A DNA stretch of 64,000 nucleotides from the NCBI RefSeq assembly GCF_008329705.1, contig NZ_VTSX01000003.1, forward strand, positions 62,001-126,000. Reading direction: 5' to 3'. Each line of letters opens with the position of its first letter. The stretch's first letter is position 1. Under the pieces are notes generated by a model that saw only the letters and a program-made list of their open reading frames with translations, did no database searches and was not told the origin of the DNA. Both the position numbers and the translations under genes were made by a program. The stretch comes from Chryseobacterium sp. SN22 (GTDB lineage: Bacteria; Bacteroidota; Bacteroidia; Flavobacteriales; Weeksellaceae). This document shows positions 25,683-34,490 of the stretch, piece after piece.

Positions 25683-25719
25683 AAAAACAACTTCTCGATT
25701 GTATTGGAGAAGTTGTTTT
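25683..25719. terminator. Bidirectional terminator between map and the DUF2383 gene
   Basis: Perfect 12-bp stem AAACAACTTCTC / GAGAAGTTGTTT with a 10-base loop. T-rich sequence follows on both strands, fitting the two convergent genes. Confidence 0.85.
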
Positions 25720-25742
25720 AATAAAGATAGATTGTACGAATA

Positions 25743-26198
25743 TTAATCTTTATAATCGCTGATTCCTTTAAACTGGTGGTAAGAATCTCTGATGTGCTTC
25801 AAATGTTCGGAAACAATCGGCAGGCTTTTCTCGCTTAATTTTCCGCTGTCGATGGCATTCTGATAAGCATCAATCGCCGCCTTTTCACCGAAAATGACAT
25901 TTCCGATGGTTGACTCTTCTCTGTTTCCGAGTGTAAAAGAATTTTTGATATCGATCCATGTCCTGTGTAATGCTCCGGCTACCGATGGCGTATCTTCGGC
26001 TTCACCGCCGTCTTGTGTAATAAGATCGATCAGCTCATTTTTCATCACCTTTGTAAGGGAATTCATTTTTGCATATTCCGGTTTTACGTCGGGATAATTT
26101 TCCCAGACCTTGCCTTCCACTTTCCCAAAACCTTCAATACGGTCGTTGGTGATGTGAAGCAGATCATTCAAGACGGATATTTCTTCCTGATTTTTCAT
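25743..26198 (-). CDS. PA2169 family four-helix-bundle protein (DUF2383)
   Basis: A 151-residue helical protein of the DUF2383 / PA2169 family, a ferritin-like four-helix bundle of unknown role. The typical start LNDLLHITNDRIEGF is followed by FGEKAAIDAYQNAIDSG (about 100-117) and a final HLKHIRDSYHQFKGI helix. The helices carry Glu and His spaced as in ferritin-like proteins, so metal binding is possible. It is cytoplasmic. Family members often occur with general stress genes. It stands alone. Confidence 0.85.
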   Translation of the reverse strand: MKNQEEISVLNDLLHITNDRIEGFGKVEGKVWENYPDVKPEYAKMNSLTKVMKNELIDLITQDGGEAEDTPSVAGALHRTWIDIKNSFTLGNREESTIGNVIFGEKAAIDAYQNAIDSGKLSEKSLPIVSEHLKHIRDSYHQFKGISDYKD

Positions 26199-26433
26199 AA
26201 GTAGATATTTTGTGATGTTGGAAATTCTGCAAGAACCATACCTTCATAATAGAAAACTTCTTTTCGTGGTACCTAAAGGCTGCAAATAAAATTTCATTTT
26301 CAGTTTACCTGTTAATTGTTTTTCAATTTTAGCTCTAGCTTAATTTAACAAAAACATCACCCGGCATGTGTTCCCAATAGGCAGATCAGAAAAAAGAAAA
26401 TCGTATTTTTATGTATCTAAATAAATATACTTC

Positions 26434-27240
26434 ATGAATATTCCAGACAGTGATCATCCCCACTCTATTAAAGCCGTCTTTTTTGATATCGACGGCACCC
26501 TCATTAGTTTTAAAACCGGAAAAATCCCGGAATCTACACAGAATGCCCTGGAAAAGCTTCGCGAAAAAGGCATTAAAGTTATTGTAGCCACCGGCAGGTC
26601 GATCAATTCTCTTAGTCATATCAGTCATCTGGAATTCGATGGTTTTATTACTTTCAACGGAGCCTATTGTGTTACTACTTCCCGCGAACTTATTTCCAGG
26701 CATACCATTGATCCTGCGGATATCAAAAGCCTGATCCGATATGCCGGCGAGGTGCCGCTGAGCTATTCGCTGATGTATGAAAATAAAGTGGAGATCAATG
26801 ATGCGACGCCTGAGGTAGTCGGCATGTATTCCCATATTAACCTTCCCGTTCCACCGATTCACGATAAAGACCAGATTGATGTGGAAAATGTATTGCAGGC
26901 CAATATTTTTCTGCGTCCCGAAGCTGAAGAAGAATTTATGCAGAAGGTCATGCCGAACAGTACTTCTTCACGCTGGACGCCGCTTTTTGCAGACGTAAAC
27001 GGCGGTGGGATTACCAAACAGCTGGGCATTGAAAATTTCTGTAAATATTTCGGGATTGATACGGCCGGTACAATGGCTTTCGGAGACGGAGGCAATGATA
27101 TTGCCATGCTGAAGTTCGTAAAAATTGGTGTTGCAATGGGAAATGCAAATGATACAGTAAAAGATATTGCCGATTTCGTGACGGACGAAGTGGACGAACA
27201 CGGTATAGAACAGGCACTTATCCGCTTCGGACTGTTGTAA
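26434..27240 (+). CDS. Cof-type HAD hydrolase
   Basis: A 268-residue class IIB HAD phosphatase of the Cof/YidA type, which dephosphorylates sugar phosphates, flavin or PLP-type substrates. Motif I is FFDIDGTLI (Asp nucleophile about residue 14), motif II IVATGRS (about 52), motif III Lys in GGITKQLGIEN (about 195), and motif IV FGDGGNDIAML (about 217-227). The cap domain spans about residues 85-185. It is cytoplasmic. A possible promoter lies in the A/T-rich region upstream. No neighbours suggest a pathway. Confidence 0.92.
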   Translation: MNIPDSDHPHSIKAVFFDIDGTLISFKTGKIPESTQNALEKLREKGIKVIVATGRSINSLSHISHLEFDGFITFNGAYCVTTSRELISRHTIDPADIKSLIRYAGEVPLSYSLMYENKVEINDATPEVVGMYSHINLPVPPIHDKDQIDVENVLQANIFLRPEAEEEFMQKVMPNSTSSRWTPLFADVNGGGITKQLGIENFCKYFGIDTAGTMAFGDGGNDIAMLKFVKIGVAMGNANDTVKDIADFVTDEVDEHGIEQALIRFGLL

Positions 27241-27266
27241 TATTTTTATCTTTTCAGATTAAATAA

Positions 27267-27536
<270 letters not shown>

Positions 27537-27558
27537 ACCAATTTATAAGCAAAAAATA

Positions 27559-27589
27559 AAAGCTGGAAACCGAGTTTCCAGCTTTTTTT
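27559..27589 (+). terminator. Rho-independent terminator after the small membrane protein
   Basis: Perfect 12-bp stem AAAGCTGGAAAC / GTTTCCAGCTTT with a 3-base loop and seven T residues. Confidence 0.9.
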
Positions 27590-27807
27590 ATTGTTCACAA
27601 AAGCTTTTCACACATATTCATGACATGAGATTTTTAAGAAGAGAATAAAAAATAAATATTTTCCTAGATGTTTCTTATCTGTTGGTTAAGACTTTCGGAA
27701 TCCAGTGAAGGAGCGGAGTCAAAGCCATATTATTACCTGCGAAAGCTGTTAATTGTGCGCCACCATACATGAAAATCCATGCAGGTCTGTGAAAGATCTA
27801 TATTCTA

Positions 27808-28362
27808 TTATTTCTTCCCACCAGCAACTCCTAATTTTGCCTTTACCGCAGACGTAATATCTTCACCGCCATCCATATAAGCAATATTGCTTCCCTGGGA
27901 GCTGGCCACATCAAATACATAAGCCAGTCCTCTTTCTTTGGCTACAGCGGAAATGGTTGTGGCCACTTTCTGCTGGATCGGGGTAAACAGTTCCGTCTGT
28001 TTTTTGCTGATGTCCTGTGCTGCTTTGGTTCTTGCGGTTTCTATATCTTTTCCCAAGGTCTGAAGTTCGGTCTGCGCAGTGGTTAGTTCTTTAATCACCG
28101 TTTCCTTATTGGCTTCGCTGATGGTCTTTTCCTTATCCTGTGCCGATTTCAGCTTTGTCTGGTACGTCGTAATCATTTTCTCGATATCACCCTGCTTTGC
28201 TTTCGTGAAAGTATCGAGAGACGCTTCCGCCGTTTTGGCTTCAGGAAGATTATTGAATACATCGTCAGAATTTACGTGTCCTATTTTCTGTTGTGCGTGT
28301 ACAAAATTTGAAGTCAGGAAAAGTCCTGCGGCTAAAGAAAATGTTGTGATTAACTTTTTCAT
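27808..28362 (-). CDS. OmpH/Skp family periplasmic chaperone
   Basis: A 184-residue OmpH family protein. It has a cleavable signal peptide (FSLAAGLFLTSNFVHA, cut after Ala23) followed by QQKIGHVNSDDVFNNLP, the conserved start of the trimerisation body. A long Lys/Glu/Thr-rich coiled-coil arm lies at about residues 45-125, and the C-terminal strand is LAYVFDVASSQGSNIAYMDGGEDI. Skp-like proteins hold unfolded outer-membrane proteins in the periplasm. It lies just upstream of a large TonB-dependent receptor, but a terminator on the receptor side suggests separate transcription. Several homologues per genome are usual in flavobacteria. Confidence 0.93.
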   Translation of the reverse strand: MKKLITTFSLAAGLFLTSNFVHAQQKIGHVNSDDVFNNLPEAKTAEASLDTFTKAKQGDIEKMITTYQTKLKSAQDKEKTISEANKETVIKELTTAQTELQTLGKDIETARTKAAQDISKKQTELFTPIQQKVATTISAVAKERGLAYVFDVASSQGSNIAYMDGGEDITSAVKAKLGVAGGKK

Positions 28363-28449
28363 CTTTTTTATTATTTTAAAATTTTTCTGTTTAAAGTGAG
28401 CAAATATAATAAATATAACTACATACCTAGTTATAATATTTAATTATAT

Positions 28450-28475
28450 AAAAAGCCCGGATAAAATCCGGACTT
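28450..28475 (-). terminator. Rho-independent terminator for the TonB receptor
   Basis: Ten-base stem AAGTCCGGAT / ATCCGGGCTT on the minus strand (one G-T pair), a 3-base loop, and a T-rich tail, 50 bases after the receptor stop. Confidence 0.8.
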
Positions 28476-28524
28476 GGGGTTTGAAAGAATTTAATAATCT
28501 ATTTTAGAATGAATTAAATACGGA

Positions 28525-31500
28525 TTAGAAGTTGTACCGGATTCCCAATTGTCCCTGGAATCTCGAAGCCAACTGATCGATGGTGTACGGTAGCCCCGGT
28601 GTTTTAAAATTGTAAACCGGATCTCCTGCAGAAGGCTGCCCTGCCGCAACATTTCCTACTTTCGTAAGACCGACACTCGATGTTGAGTTAAAGGTATTCG
28701 GCACGAAGTATACTTTACCCCAGTCTTTGTTCAGCAGGTTCGTCGCATTGATGATGCTGAATGAAATCTGCAGGGTGTTTTTTGATTTTTCATTTAATCT
28801 TATTTCGTCCATAATCCTGAAATCTGCCTGGATGTTCCAGGGGGTGAAATCACCGTTTCTTTCGGTAAACTTCCCTCTTCTGCTGTTCAGGTACTCGTTG
28901 CCGCTGATGAATTTTTCATAATCGGCTGCCTGTTGCTGTGCCGTTACCAGGATGCTGCCGGAAGCATCTTTTACCGGAGCGATATATTTTGCCGCTTCGG
29001 TGGCATCCTTAAAGATATAAGCAAGACCAGCTGCCTGCCCGGTATCGGCGATCGTACTGTTTACAAATCCCCAGGAGAAAGGGTTTCCGGACTGTGCATT
29101 AAAGTATACGTTGGCCGATAATCTGTTCGACTGGGAAAGCGGAACGGAATAGCCTACATTGGCCACGATCCTGTTTTTGATCGCAAAGTTGGAGGTCGTT
29201 AGTTTAGGATCGTTCGGAGTCAGGGACTGGTTCATCTGCCAGTTGCTCTCCATGGAATTCCGGATCCCGTTGGTAATGTCTTTCGCATCACCGTAAGTAT
29301 ACGCCACAAAGAAATTCAATCCGAAATTATAGGTTTTGGAAAGCTGGGCCGTCAGGTTGTAACGGTAGCCTTCTTTCGTATTGGAAAGCATATAGGCATT
29401 GGAGAAATTGCTGTTGATATTGGTCGTATAAACCGGCATTTCGTGGTTCGTATCATAGCTGTAATACGTTACGTTATCCGTCTTGTTCACCTGCTGGAAT
29501 CTCAGGTCGTATAAAACCTTGGTGTAAATACCTTCCAGGGTAAATTTATATCCGGACAGCGTATAATCGAAGCCTAATGAGCTTCTCCATACCCGCGGCA
29601 TCTTAAAATTGTTGTCGATTAAATCTACCTGTACTTTAGAAGAATTCTGCCATTTCGGAAAATTCCCGCTTACCAGCGGATCTCCGTTGGCAGCCAGCTG
29701 GGCAGCGGTCGGCGCATTGTAATCGTAGCTTCCGAATCCTACCCCGTCGTTATAATATGCGTAGCCGATCCACGCAAAAGGAATTCTTCCCACAAAAATC
29801 CCTGATCCTCCTCTCATGACAACCGACCGGTCCTGGGTAAGGTCTAAATTAAATCCTAATCTCGGGGAAATGGTCGGCTTGTTCAGGTAATCGTTGGTGA
29901 GATCACCTAATTTTGTATACGTATAAGTAGTTCCGTAATAAGGATCAGCAGGTGAGCTCGTCACTTTCGGGCTTAATACCGGCTTGTTCGGAAGATCGGT
30001 ATAATCTATCCGTACTCCCGGCGTCAGTCTCAGACTTCCCCAGTTGATTTCGTCCTGAAAATAAGCCGATAACAGGTTTACTTTATAATGCGCATAGGGA
30101 TTATCGAATAAGTTCTGTAGGTCTTCTCCTGTCAAAGAATAGGTTCCGCGGATCCTGGCCGGATTTGAGTTATAGAAATCGTTTAAGCTCTTATAGGAAA
30201 TTCTTCCGTTCAGTGCGTTTACGAAACCGTAATCAATGTTATACAATTCGTTGTGGGTTCCCAGTAAAAAAGTATGATGCCCTGCTTTATAGGTCAGGTT
30301 ATCAGTGATTTCAAAAGTTTTCTGTCTCATATTGAAAACCGTTGCCTCCCGGTCGTTTCCAAGAAGGATGGTTCCGCCGTTGTAAGCAATTTCCACCTGC
30401 GGGAACATCGCATTCCGGGAAGTTGGGTCCCGGTAATCATGGATGGACGAATATCCAAGCACCAAATTGTTGTTCAGCTTATCATTAAAACGGCTCTTTA
30501 GTTCCAGCGTTGTGGTGGAAGAGGTATTTTTCTGTACGAAATCTATGCTGGAGAAACGGAAGTTGGCCGCGTCTCTTTCAAGATTGGAAGCATGGGAAAA
30601 TACGGTATTGTTTTTAATGGATAACGTATGTTTATCGTTAATTTTCCAATCTAATTTATTAAATAGCTTAGAGCTTTCGGAAAAATTGGTGTACTGATCG
30701 AAGCTTCCGGTATTGAAACCGTATTTGGTTCTTACGAAATCCGAAATCTGTTGGGCAACGTTACCATTTACCAGCGATCCTTGGTCTCCGGCATTATAGA
30801 AAACCGGATCCGTTCTTTTCGTATATTCCATATTCGTGAACAGGAAAAGCTTATCCTTAATCACAGGCAGTCCGACCCTTCCACCGTAAATAAAATCTCC
30901 GAATGAATTCGGCATTTCGGAATTGTCTCCCACTCTGTTTCTCCCTGTAATGGCCGCATTTCTGCCGTAGAAATATAGAGATCCTTCTACATTATTGCTT
31001 CCGCTGCGGGTAACGGCATTGATGCTTCCCCCTAAGAAATTTCCTAATTTTACATCATAAGGCGCAATGTAGACCTGCACATCCTGGATGGCATCGAGAC
31101 TGATGGAATTGGACCGCGTGCTGCTTCCCGGCATTCCCGAGGTCCCGGTCTGTCCGCCTAGAGAAGGGCTGAATCCAATGGCGTCGTTATTAATAGAACC
31201 ATCGATGGTGACGTTATTATATCTGAAATTGGTTCCATTGAAGGAATTATTGGCACTTTGAGGAACGAGCTTCGTAACATCCTGAATGCCCCGGTTGATA
31301 TTCGGCAATCCTGAAATCTGTGCCTGGCTGATGCCCACCCCGAATTTAGCGGCTGTGGTTCTTTTGGAAGTCAGCTTTACTTCATCAATTATTTTCTCAT
31401 TGCTGCCCAGTTCCACTACCGGAAGATCGTTGTTTCCCAGGGAAAGCTGCACATTGTTGTTGGAATATACCACTTTTGTGCCGTCGGTTACCTGAATGAT

Positions 31501-31710
31501 GTAAGGACCGCCCGGCTGCAGGTTGTCCAAGCTGAACTGTCCATTTTTGCTGGACTTGGTTTCAAAGCTGCTGTTGGTTGGGACGTGGGTAACTTTAATG
31601 GTCATTTCGGAAGAGGTCCCTCTCAGTCTCCCGAAAATTTTAGAGCTGGTTTCCTGCGAAAAAGCAAGGCTGAAAGATAATAATGCAATCGCACAGATTA
31701 TTTTTTTCAT
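28525..31710 (-). CDS. Oar-like TonB-dependent receptor
   Basis: A 1061-residue outer-membrane protein. A signal peptide (KKIICAIALLSFSLAFS) is followed by a carboxypeptidase-regulatory-like beta-sandwich (about residues 22-105). A plug domain (about 110-240) contains RYNNVTIDGSINNDAIGFSP and IQDVQVYIAPYDVKLGNFLG, and a 22-strand barrel ends in GQLGIRYNF with the terminal aromatic residue used for BAM insertion. The plug wording is close to the Oar group (named for a Myxococcus protein involved in protein export and adhesion) rather than siderophore receptors or SusC. There is no SusD partner. Its ligand or cargo is unknown. Confidence 0.9.
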   Translation of the reverse strand: MKKIICAIALLSFSLAFSQETSSKIFGRLRGTSSEMTIKVTHVPTNSSFETKSSKNGQFSLDNLQPGGPYIIQVTDGTKVVYSNNNVQLSLGNNDLPVVELGSNEKIIDEVKLTSKRTTAAKFGVGISQAQISGLPNINRGIQDVTKLVPQSANNSFNGTNFRYNNVTIDGSINNDAIGFSPSLGGQTGTSGMPGSSTRSNSISLDAIQDVQVYIAPYDVKLGNFLGGSINAVTRSGSNNVEGSLYFYGRNAAITGRNRVGDNSEMPNSFGDFIYGGRVGLPVIKDKLFLFTNMEYTKRTDPVFYNAGDQGSLVNGNVAQQISDFVRTKYGFNTGSFDQYTNFSESSKLFNKLDWKINDKHTLSIKNNTVFSHASNLERDAANFRFSSIDFVQKNTSSTTTLELKSRFNDKLNNNLVLGYSSIHDYRDPTSRNAMFPQVEIAYNGGTILLGNDREATVFNMRQKTFEITDNLTYKAGHHTFLLGTHNELYNIDYGFVNALNGRISYKSLNDFYNSNPARIRGTYSLTGEDLQNLFDNPYAHYKVNLLSAYFQDEINWGSLRLTPGVRIDYTDLPNKPVLSPKVTSSPADPYYGTTYTYTKLGDLTNDYLNKPTISPRLGFNLDLTQDRSVVMRGGSGIFVGRIPFAWIGYAYYNDGVGFGSYDYNAPTAAQLAANGDPLVSGNFPKWQNSSKVQVDLIDNNFKMPRVWRSSLGFDYTLSGYKFTLEGIYTKVLYDLRFQQVNKTDNVTYYSYDTNHEMPVYTTNINSNFSNAYMLSNTKEGYRYNLTAQLSKTYNFGLNFFVAYTYGDAKDITNGIRNSMESNWQMNQSLTPNDPKLTTSNFAIKNRIVANVGYSVPLSQSNRLSANVYFNAQSGNPFSWGFVNSTIADTGQAAGLAYIFKDATEAAKYIAPVKDASGSILVTAQQQAADYEKFISGNEYLNSRRGKFTERNGDFTPWNIQADFRIMDEIRLNEKSKNTLQISFSIINATNLLNKDWGKVYFVPNTFNSTSSVGLTKVGNVAAGQPSAGDPVYNFKTPGLPYTIDQLASRFQGQLGIRYNF

Positions 31711-31957
31711 TTTTTTAATACTTCAAAATTGTATCGCAAAATTATTCAGAAGTGCATTTTGAGGCCGTTAACATAGGGATAACATTCCGTAACAAAATAT
31801 TTAACGGTTCCTTAAAAAAAAATTAAAATGCTTTATTTGGATATGACGTTTTATATTTTTTCAGATATTAATTTTATGAAAAATTCAATGTTGACAGGGA
31901 TTTGGTGCTTTAAGTTTAATTTAATTTTTTTTTAACCGTAAGTTTAAGTCCCTGAAA

Positions 31958-31982
31958 TAAAAAAGCCTTCCGCTTGGAAGGC
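31958..31982 (-). terminator. Rho-independent terminator for the aldo/keto reductase at 32 kb
   Basis: Seven-base stem GCCTTCC / GGAAGGC with a 4-base loop, followed on the minus strand by a run of T. It is 24 bases after the stop codon. Confidence 0.8.
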
Positions 31983-32005
31983 ATGGAATTTAATGTCTTT
32001 GCTGA

Positions 32006-32995
32006 TTAGTTAGGAACCTGGGCTTTTTCGTAGATCAGCCCTTCGGATTGCAGTTCTTTCCAGAAGTCGGAAGGAATACTTTCTTTCCAGGCTTTTACAT
32101 TATCTTCTACCTGCTCCGGCTTGCTGGCTCCCGGGATAATCGATACGAATTCATCGGCGGCGAGCACAAACTGAAGCGCCGCATGGGTAATCGTCGTACC
32201 GTATCTTTTGGCAATGTCGCTTATTTTTTCACGTTTTTCCATCATTCCTTTCGGGATGACATCTTTATAATTGTATCTCGGCCTGCCATTGATAAATCCG
32301 GAATTGTATCCGGCTCCGGAAACCAGCTTTACACCTGCTTTTTTTACGGCAGGAAGCAGGCGGTCAACCGCTTCTTCATGGTCCAGGATTGAGTATTGGG
32401 TCGCTGAAAGGCAGATGTCGGGATCGGCAGAATCCAGGCAGTCCAGGATCGGCTCTATTTTATTGACGCCCATTCCCCAGGCTTTGATTACGCCCTGATC
32501 ACGAAGCTCCGATAATACTTTAAAAGCTCCGGCTCTGGCCTGTTTTAAAAAATAATCATACCGGTCGCCCACCTGGTCCTCGGAAAGGTCATGCACATAC
32601 ACGATATCGATATGGCTCAATCTCGTTCTTTCCAGACTTTCCTCAATAGATCTTTTGATGGCATCCGCGGTATAATTATGTTCAAAATCGAAAGGTAAAG
32701 GATCCTGCCACATCGTTGGCGGCACTTCATCTTCAGGAACTTCCACAAACAGGCGGCCCACTTTGGTAGAAAGTACAAAATCTTCCCGGTTCTGACTGTG
32801 CAGGAAATTCCCGAACCTTCTTTCACTTTTCGTAAGGCCGTACCACGGTGAGGTATCGTAATAGCGGATTCCAAGATCCCAGGCTTTCTGTAAGACTTCA
32901 TACGATTCTCCGTCGGTCAGGGATTCAAAGGCAGTACCGATAGCGACTCCGCCTAAACCCAGCTGATGTTTTTCCGTTAAAATGTCTGATTTCAT
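32006..32995 (-). CDS. Aldo/keto reductase (D-threo-aldose dehydrogenase-like)
   Basis: A 329-residue TIM-barrel NAD(P)-dependent oxidoreductase. Catalytic residues are Asp and Tyr in YYDTSPWYG (about residues 47-55), Lys in STKVGR (about 80) and His in VYVHDL (about 135). The start LGLGGVAIGT and the SERRFGNFL segment fit the group of L-fucose/D-threo-aldose 1-dehydrogenases and pyridoxal 4-dehydrogenase. I use the ATG at 32995 (MKSDILTEK); the frame is open 31 codons further but that part is unlike the family. It is divergent from the NDH-2 gene. The substrate is probably a sugar or an aldehyde. Confidence 0.87.
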   Translation of the reverse strand: MKSDILTEKHQLGLGGVAIGTAFESLTDGESYEVLQKAWDLGIRYYDTSPWYGLTKSERRFGNFLHSQNREDFVLSTKVGRLFVEVPEDEVPPTMWQDPLPFDFEHNYTADAIKRSIEESLERTRLSHIDIVYVHDLSEDQVGDRYDYFLKQARAGAFKVLSELRDQGVIKAWGMGVNKIEPILDCLDSADPDICLSATQYSILDHEEAVDRLLPAVKKAGVKLVSGAGYNSGFINGRPRYNYKDVIPKGMMEKREKISDIAKRYGTTITHAALQFVLAADEFVSIIPGASKPEQVEDNVKAWKESIPSDFWKELQSEGLIYEKAQVPN

Positions 32996-33146
32996 TATAT
33001 TGTTATTTAAGATTTGGTCCGGTATAGGATACAAACATCGTGCAGGGAATTCCCGACTGTCCGGTTTAGCCGCTGTAATAAGTACCACAATCTTTTCTTT
33101 GGCGTTATTCTTGAAGCTTATTTCAGACCATTACAAATCATTATAT

Positions 33147-34424
33147 ATGAAAAAACACATCGTTATCGTAGGCGGAGGTTTCGCAGGCATCAACCTGATC
33201 AAATCTCTGGTGAATGACAAACGATTCAGAATTACACTGGTCGATAAGAACAATTACCATTTTTTTCCGCCGCTCATCTACCAGGTGGCCACTTCATTTA
33301 TTGAAGCTTCCAATATCAGCTATCCTTTCCGGAAAATGATTTCAAAATACAAAAACGTTAATTTCCACATGGGAAGTATCGTAAGAGTTGACCATGAGCA
33401 TAATGCCCTAGAAACGGATAACGGTATCCTTCAATACGATTACCTGGTTCTGGCACTGGGTACGGAAACCAATTATTTCGGTATGGAAAATGTAAAAAAA
33501 TGTTCACTGTCGATGAAAACCATCGATGAGGCTCTATACCTCCGAAATTACATGCTGCTTACTCTTGAAGAAGCGGCAAGGAATAAAGACATTAAAAAAG
33601 CGCAGAAATTACAGAATATCGTGATCGCCGGAGGCGGCCCGACAGGTGTGGAGCTTGCCGGGATGATTGCCGAAATGGGCAGTTATATAGCTGAAAAAGA
33701 ATATCCGGAAATCAAACTCAGCCTTTCCAATATTTACCTGATCGATGCCCTTCCGACTTTGCTTTCACCGATGAGTAAAACTGCTCAGGAAGCGGCTCAT
33801 GAACGGCTTACCAAATTAGGGGTTAAAATTATCCTGAATGTTGCCGTAAAAGATTATGTAGACCAGAAAGTGATTTTAGCCGACGGACGAACCATTGATA
33901 CAGAAACCCTGATCTGGACTTCCGGGGTTATCGGCCGTGAAGTTCCCGGATTGCCTGCCGAAAGCATAGGGAAAGGAAGAAGGATACTTGTAGACGCTTA
34001 CAATAAAGTACAGGGTATGAAAAATATTTACGCTTTGGGAGATATCTCCTTGCAGCTTACGGATGAAGATTTCCCGAAAGGACATCCGCAGCTGGCCCAG
34101 GTGGCGATTCAGCATGCTCTTAATCTGGGAAAAAATTTAAAAAGAATCGAGGAAGAAAAGGTGCAGCTTCCTTTTAAATATAACAATAAAGGAAGTATGG
34201 CGATCATCTCAAAATTTGATGCCGTAGTAGACCTTCCGAAGTTTTCATACAAAGGATTTATTGCCTGGCTTACCTGGCTTTTTATCCACATTATCCCACT
34301 TGTTACCTTCAGGAGCAAAGCGCGTCTGGCATTCAACTGGCTTAGACTTTTTATCACGAATAACCCATCCATCCGACTTATTTTACGCCCGAAAAAAGAG
34401 ACCGGCCAGTACGAACAATTTTAA
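33147..34424 (+). CDS. Type II NADH dehydrogenase (NDH-2)
   Basis: A 425-residue membrane-associated flavoprotein that passes electrons from NADH to quinone without pumping protons. FAD motif IVGGGFAGINL is at residues 5-15, the NAD-binding motif IAGGGPTGVELAGM at about 160-173, and the third FAD contact YALGDIS at about 295. A C-terminal hydrophobic anchor (IAWLTWLFIHIIPLVTF, about 375-391) is typical. I use the ATG at 33147; an open frame upstream to 32982 overlaps the divergent gene's promoter region. The ClC gene follows by 66 bases and may be cotranscribed. Carotenoid or sulfide:quinone reductases are less likely alternatives. Confidence 0.9.
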   Translation: MKKHIVIVGGGFAGINLIKSLVNDKRFRITLVDKNNYHFFPPLIYQVATSFIEASNISYPFRKMISKYKNVNFHMGSIVRVDHEHNALETDNGILQYDYLVLALGTETNYFGMENVKKCSLSMKTIDEALYLRNYMLLTLEEAARNKDIKKAQKLQNIVIAGGGPTGVELAGMIAEMGSYIAEKEYPEIKLSLSNIYLIDALPTLLSPMSKTAQEAAHERLTKLGVKIILNVAVKDYVDQKVILADGRTIDTETLIWTSGVIGREVPGLPAESIGKGRRILVDAYNKVQGMKNIYALGDISLQLTDEDFPKGHPQLAQVAIQHALNLGKNLKRIEEEKVQLPFKYNNKGSMAIISKFDAVVDLPKFSYKGFIAWLTWLFIHIIPLVTFRSKARLAFNWLRLFITNNPSIRLILRPKKETGQYEQF

Positions 34425-34490
34425 AGTTCCTGATATATTTCATAAATTTACGGGCCGTAACAATTCGGTTGCGGTTAAAATTTCCTGAGA

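Noticed and set aside
33014-33146. N-terminal extension of the NDH-2 frame beginning at 32982
   Set aside because: The Rossmann motif starts directly after the ATG at 33147, and the extension overlaps the divergent promoter region.
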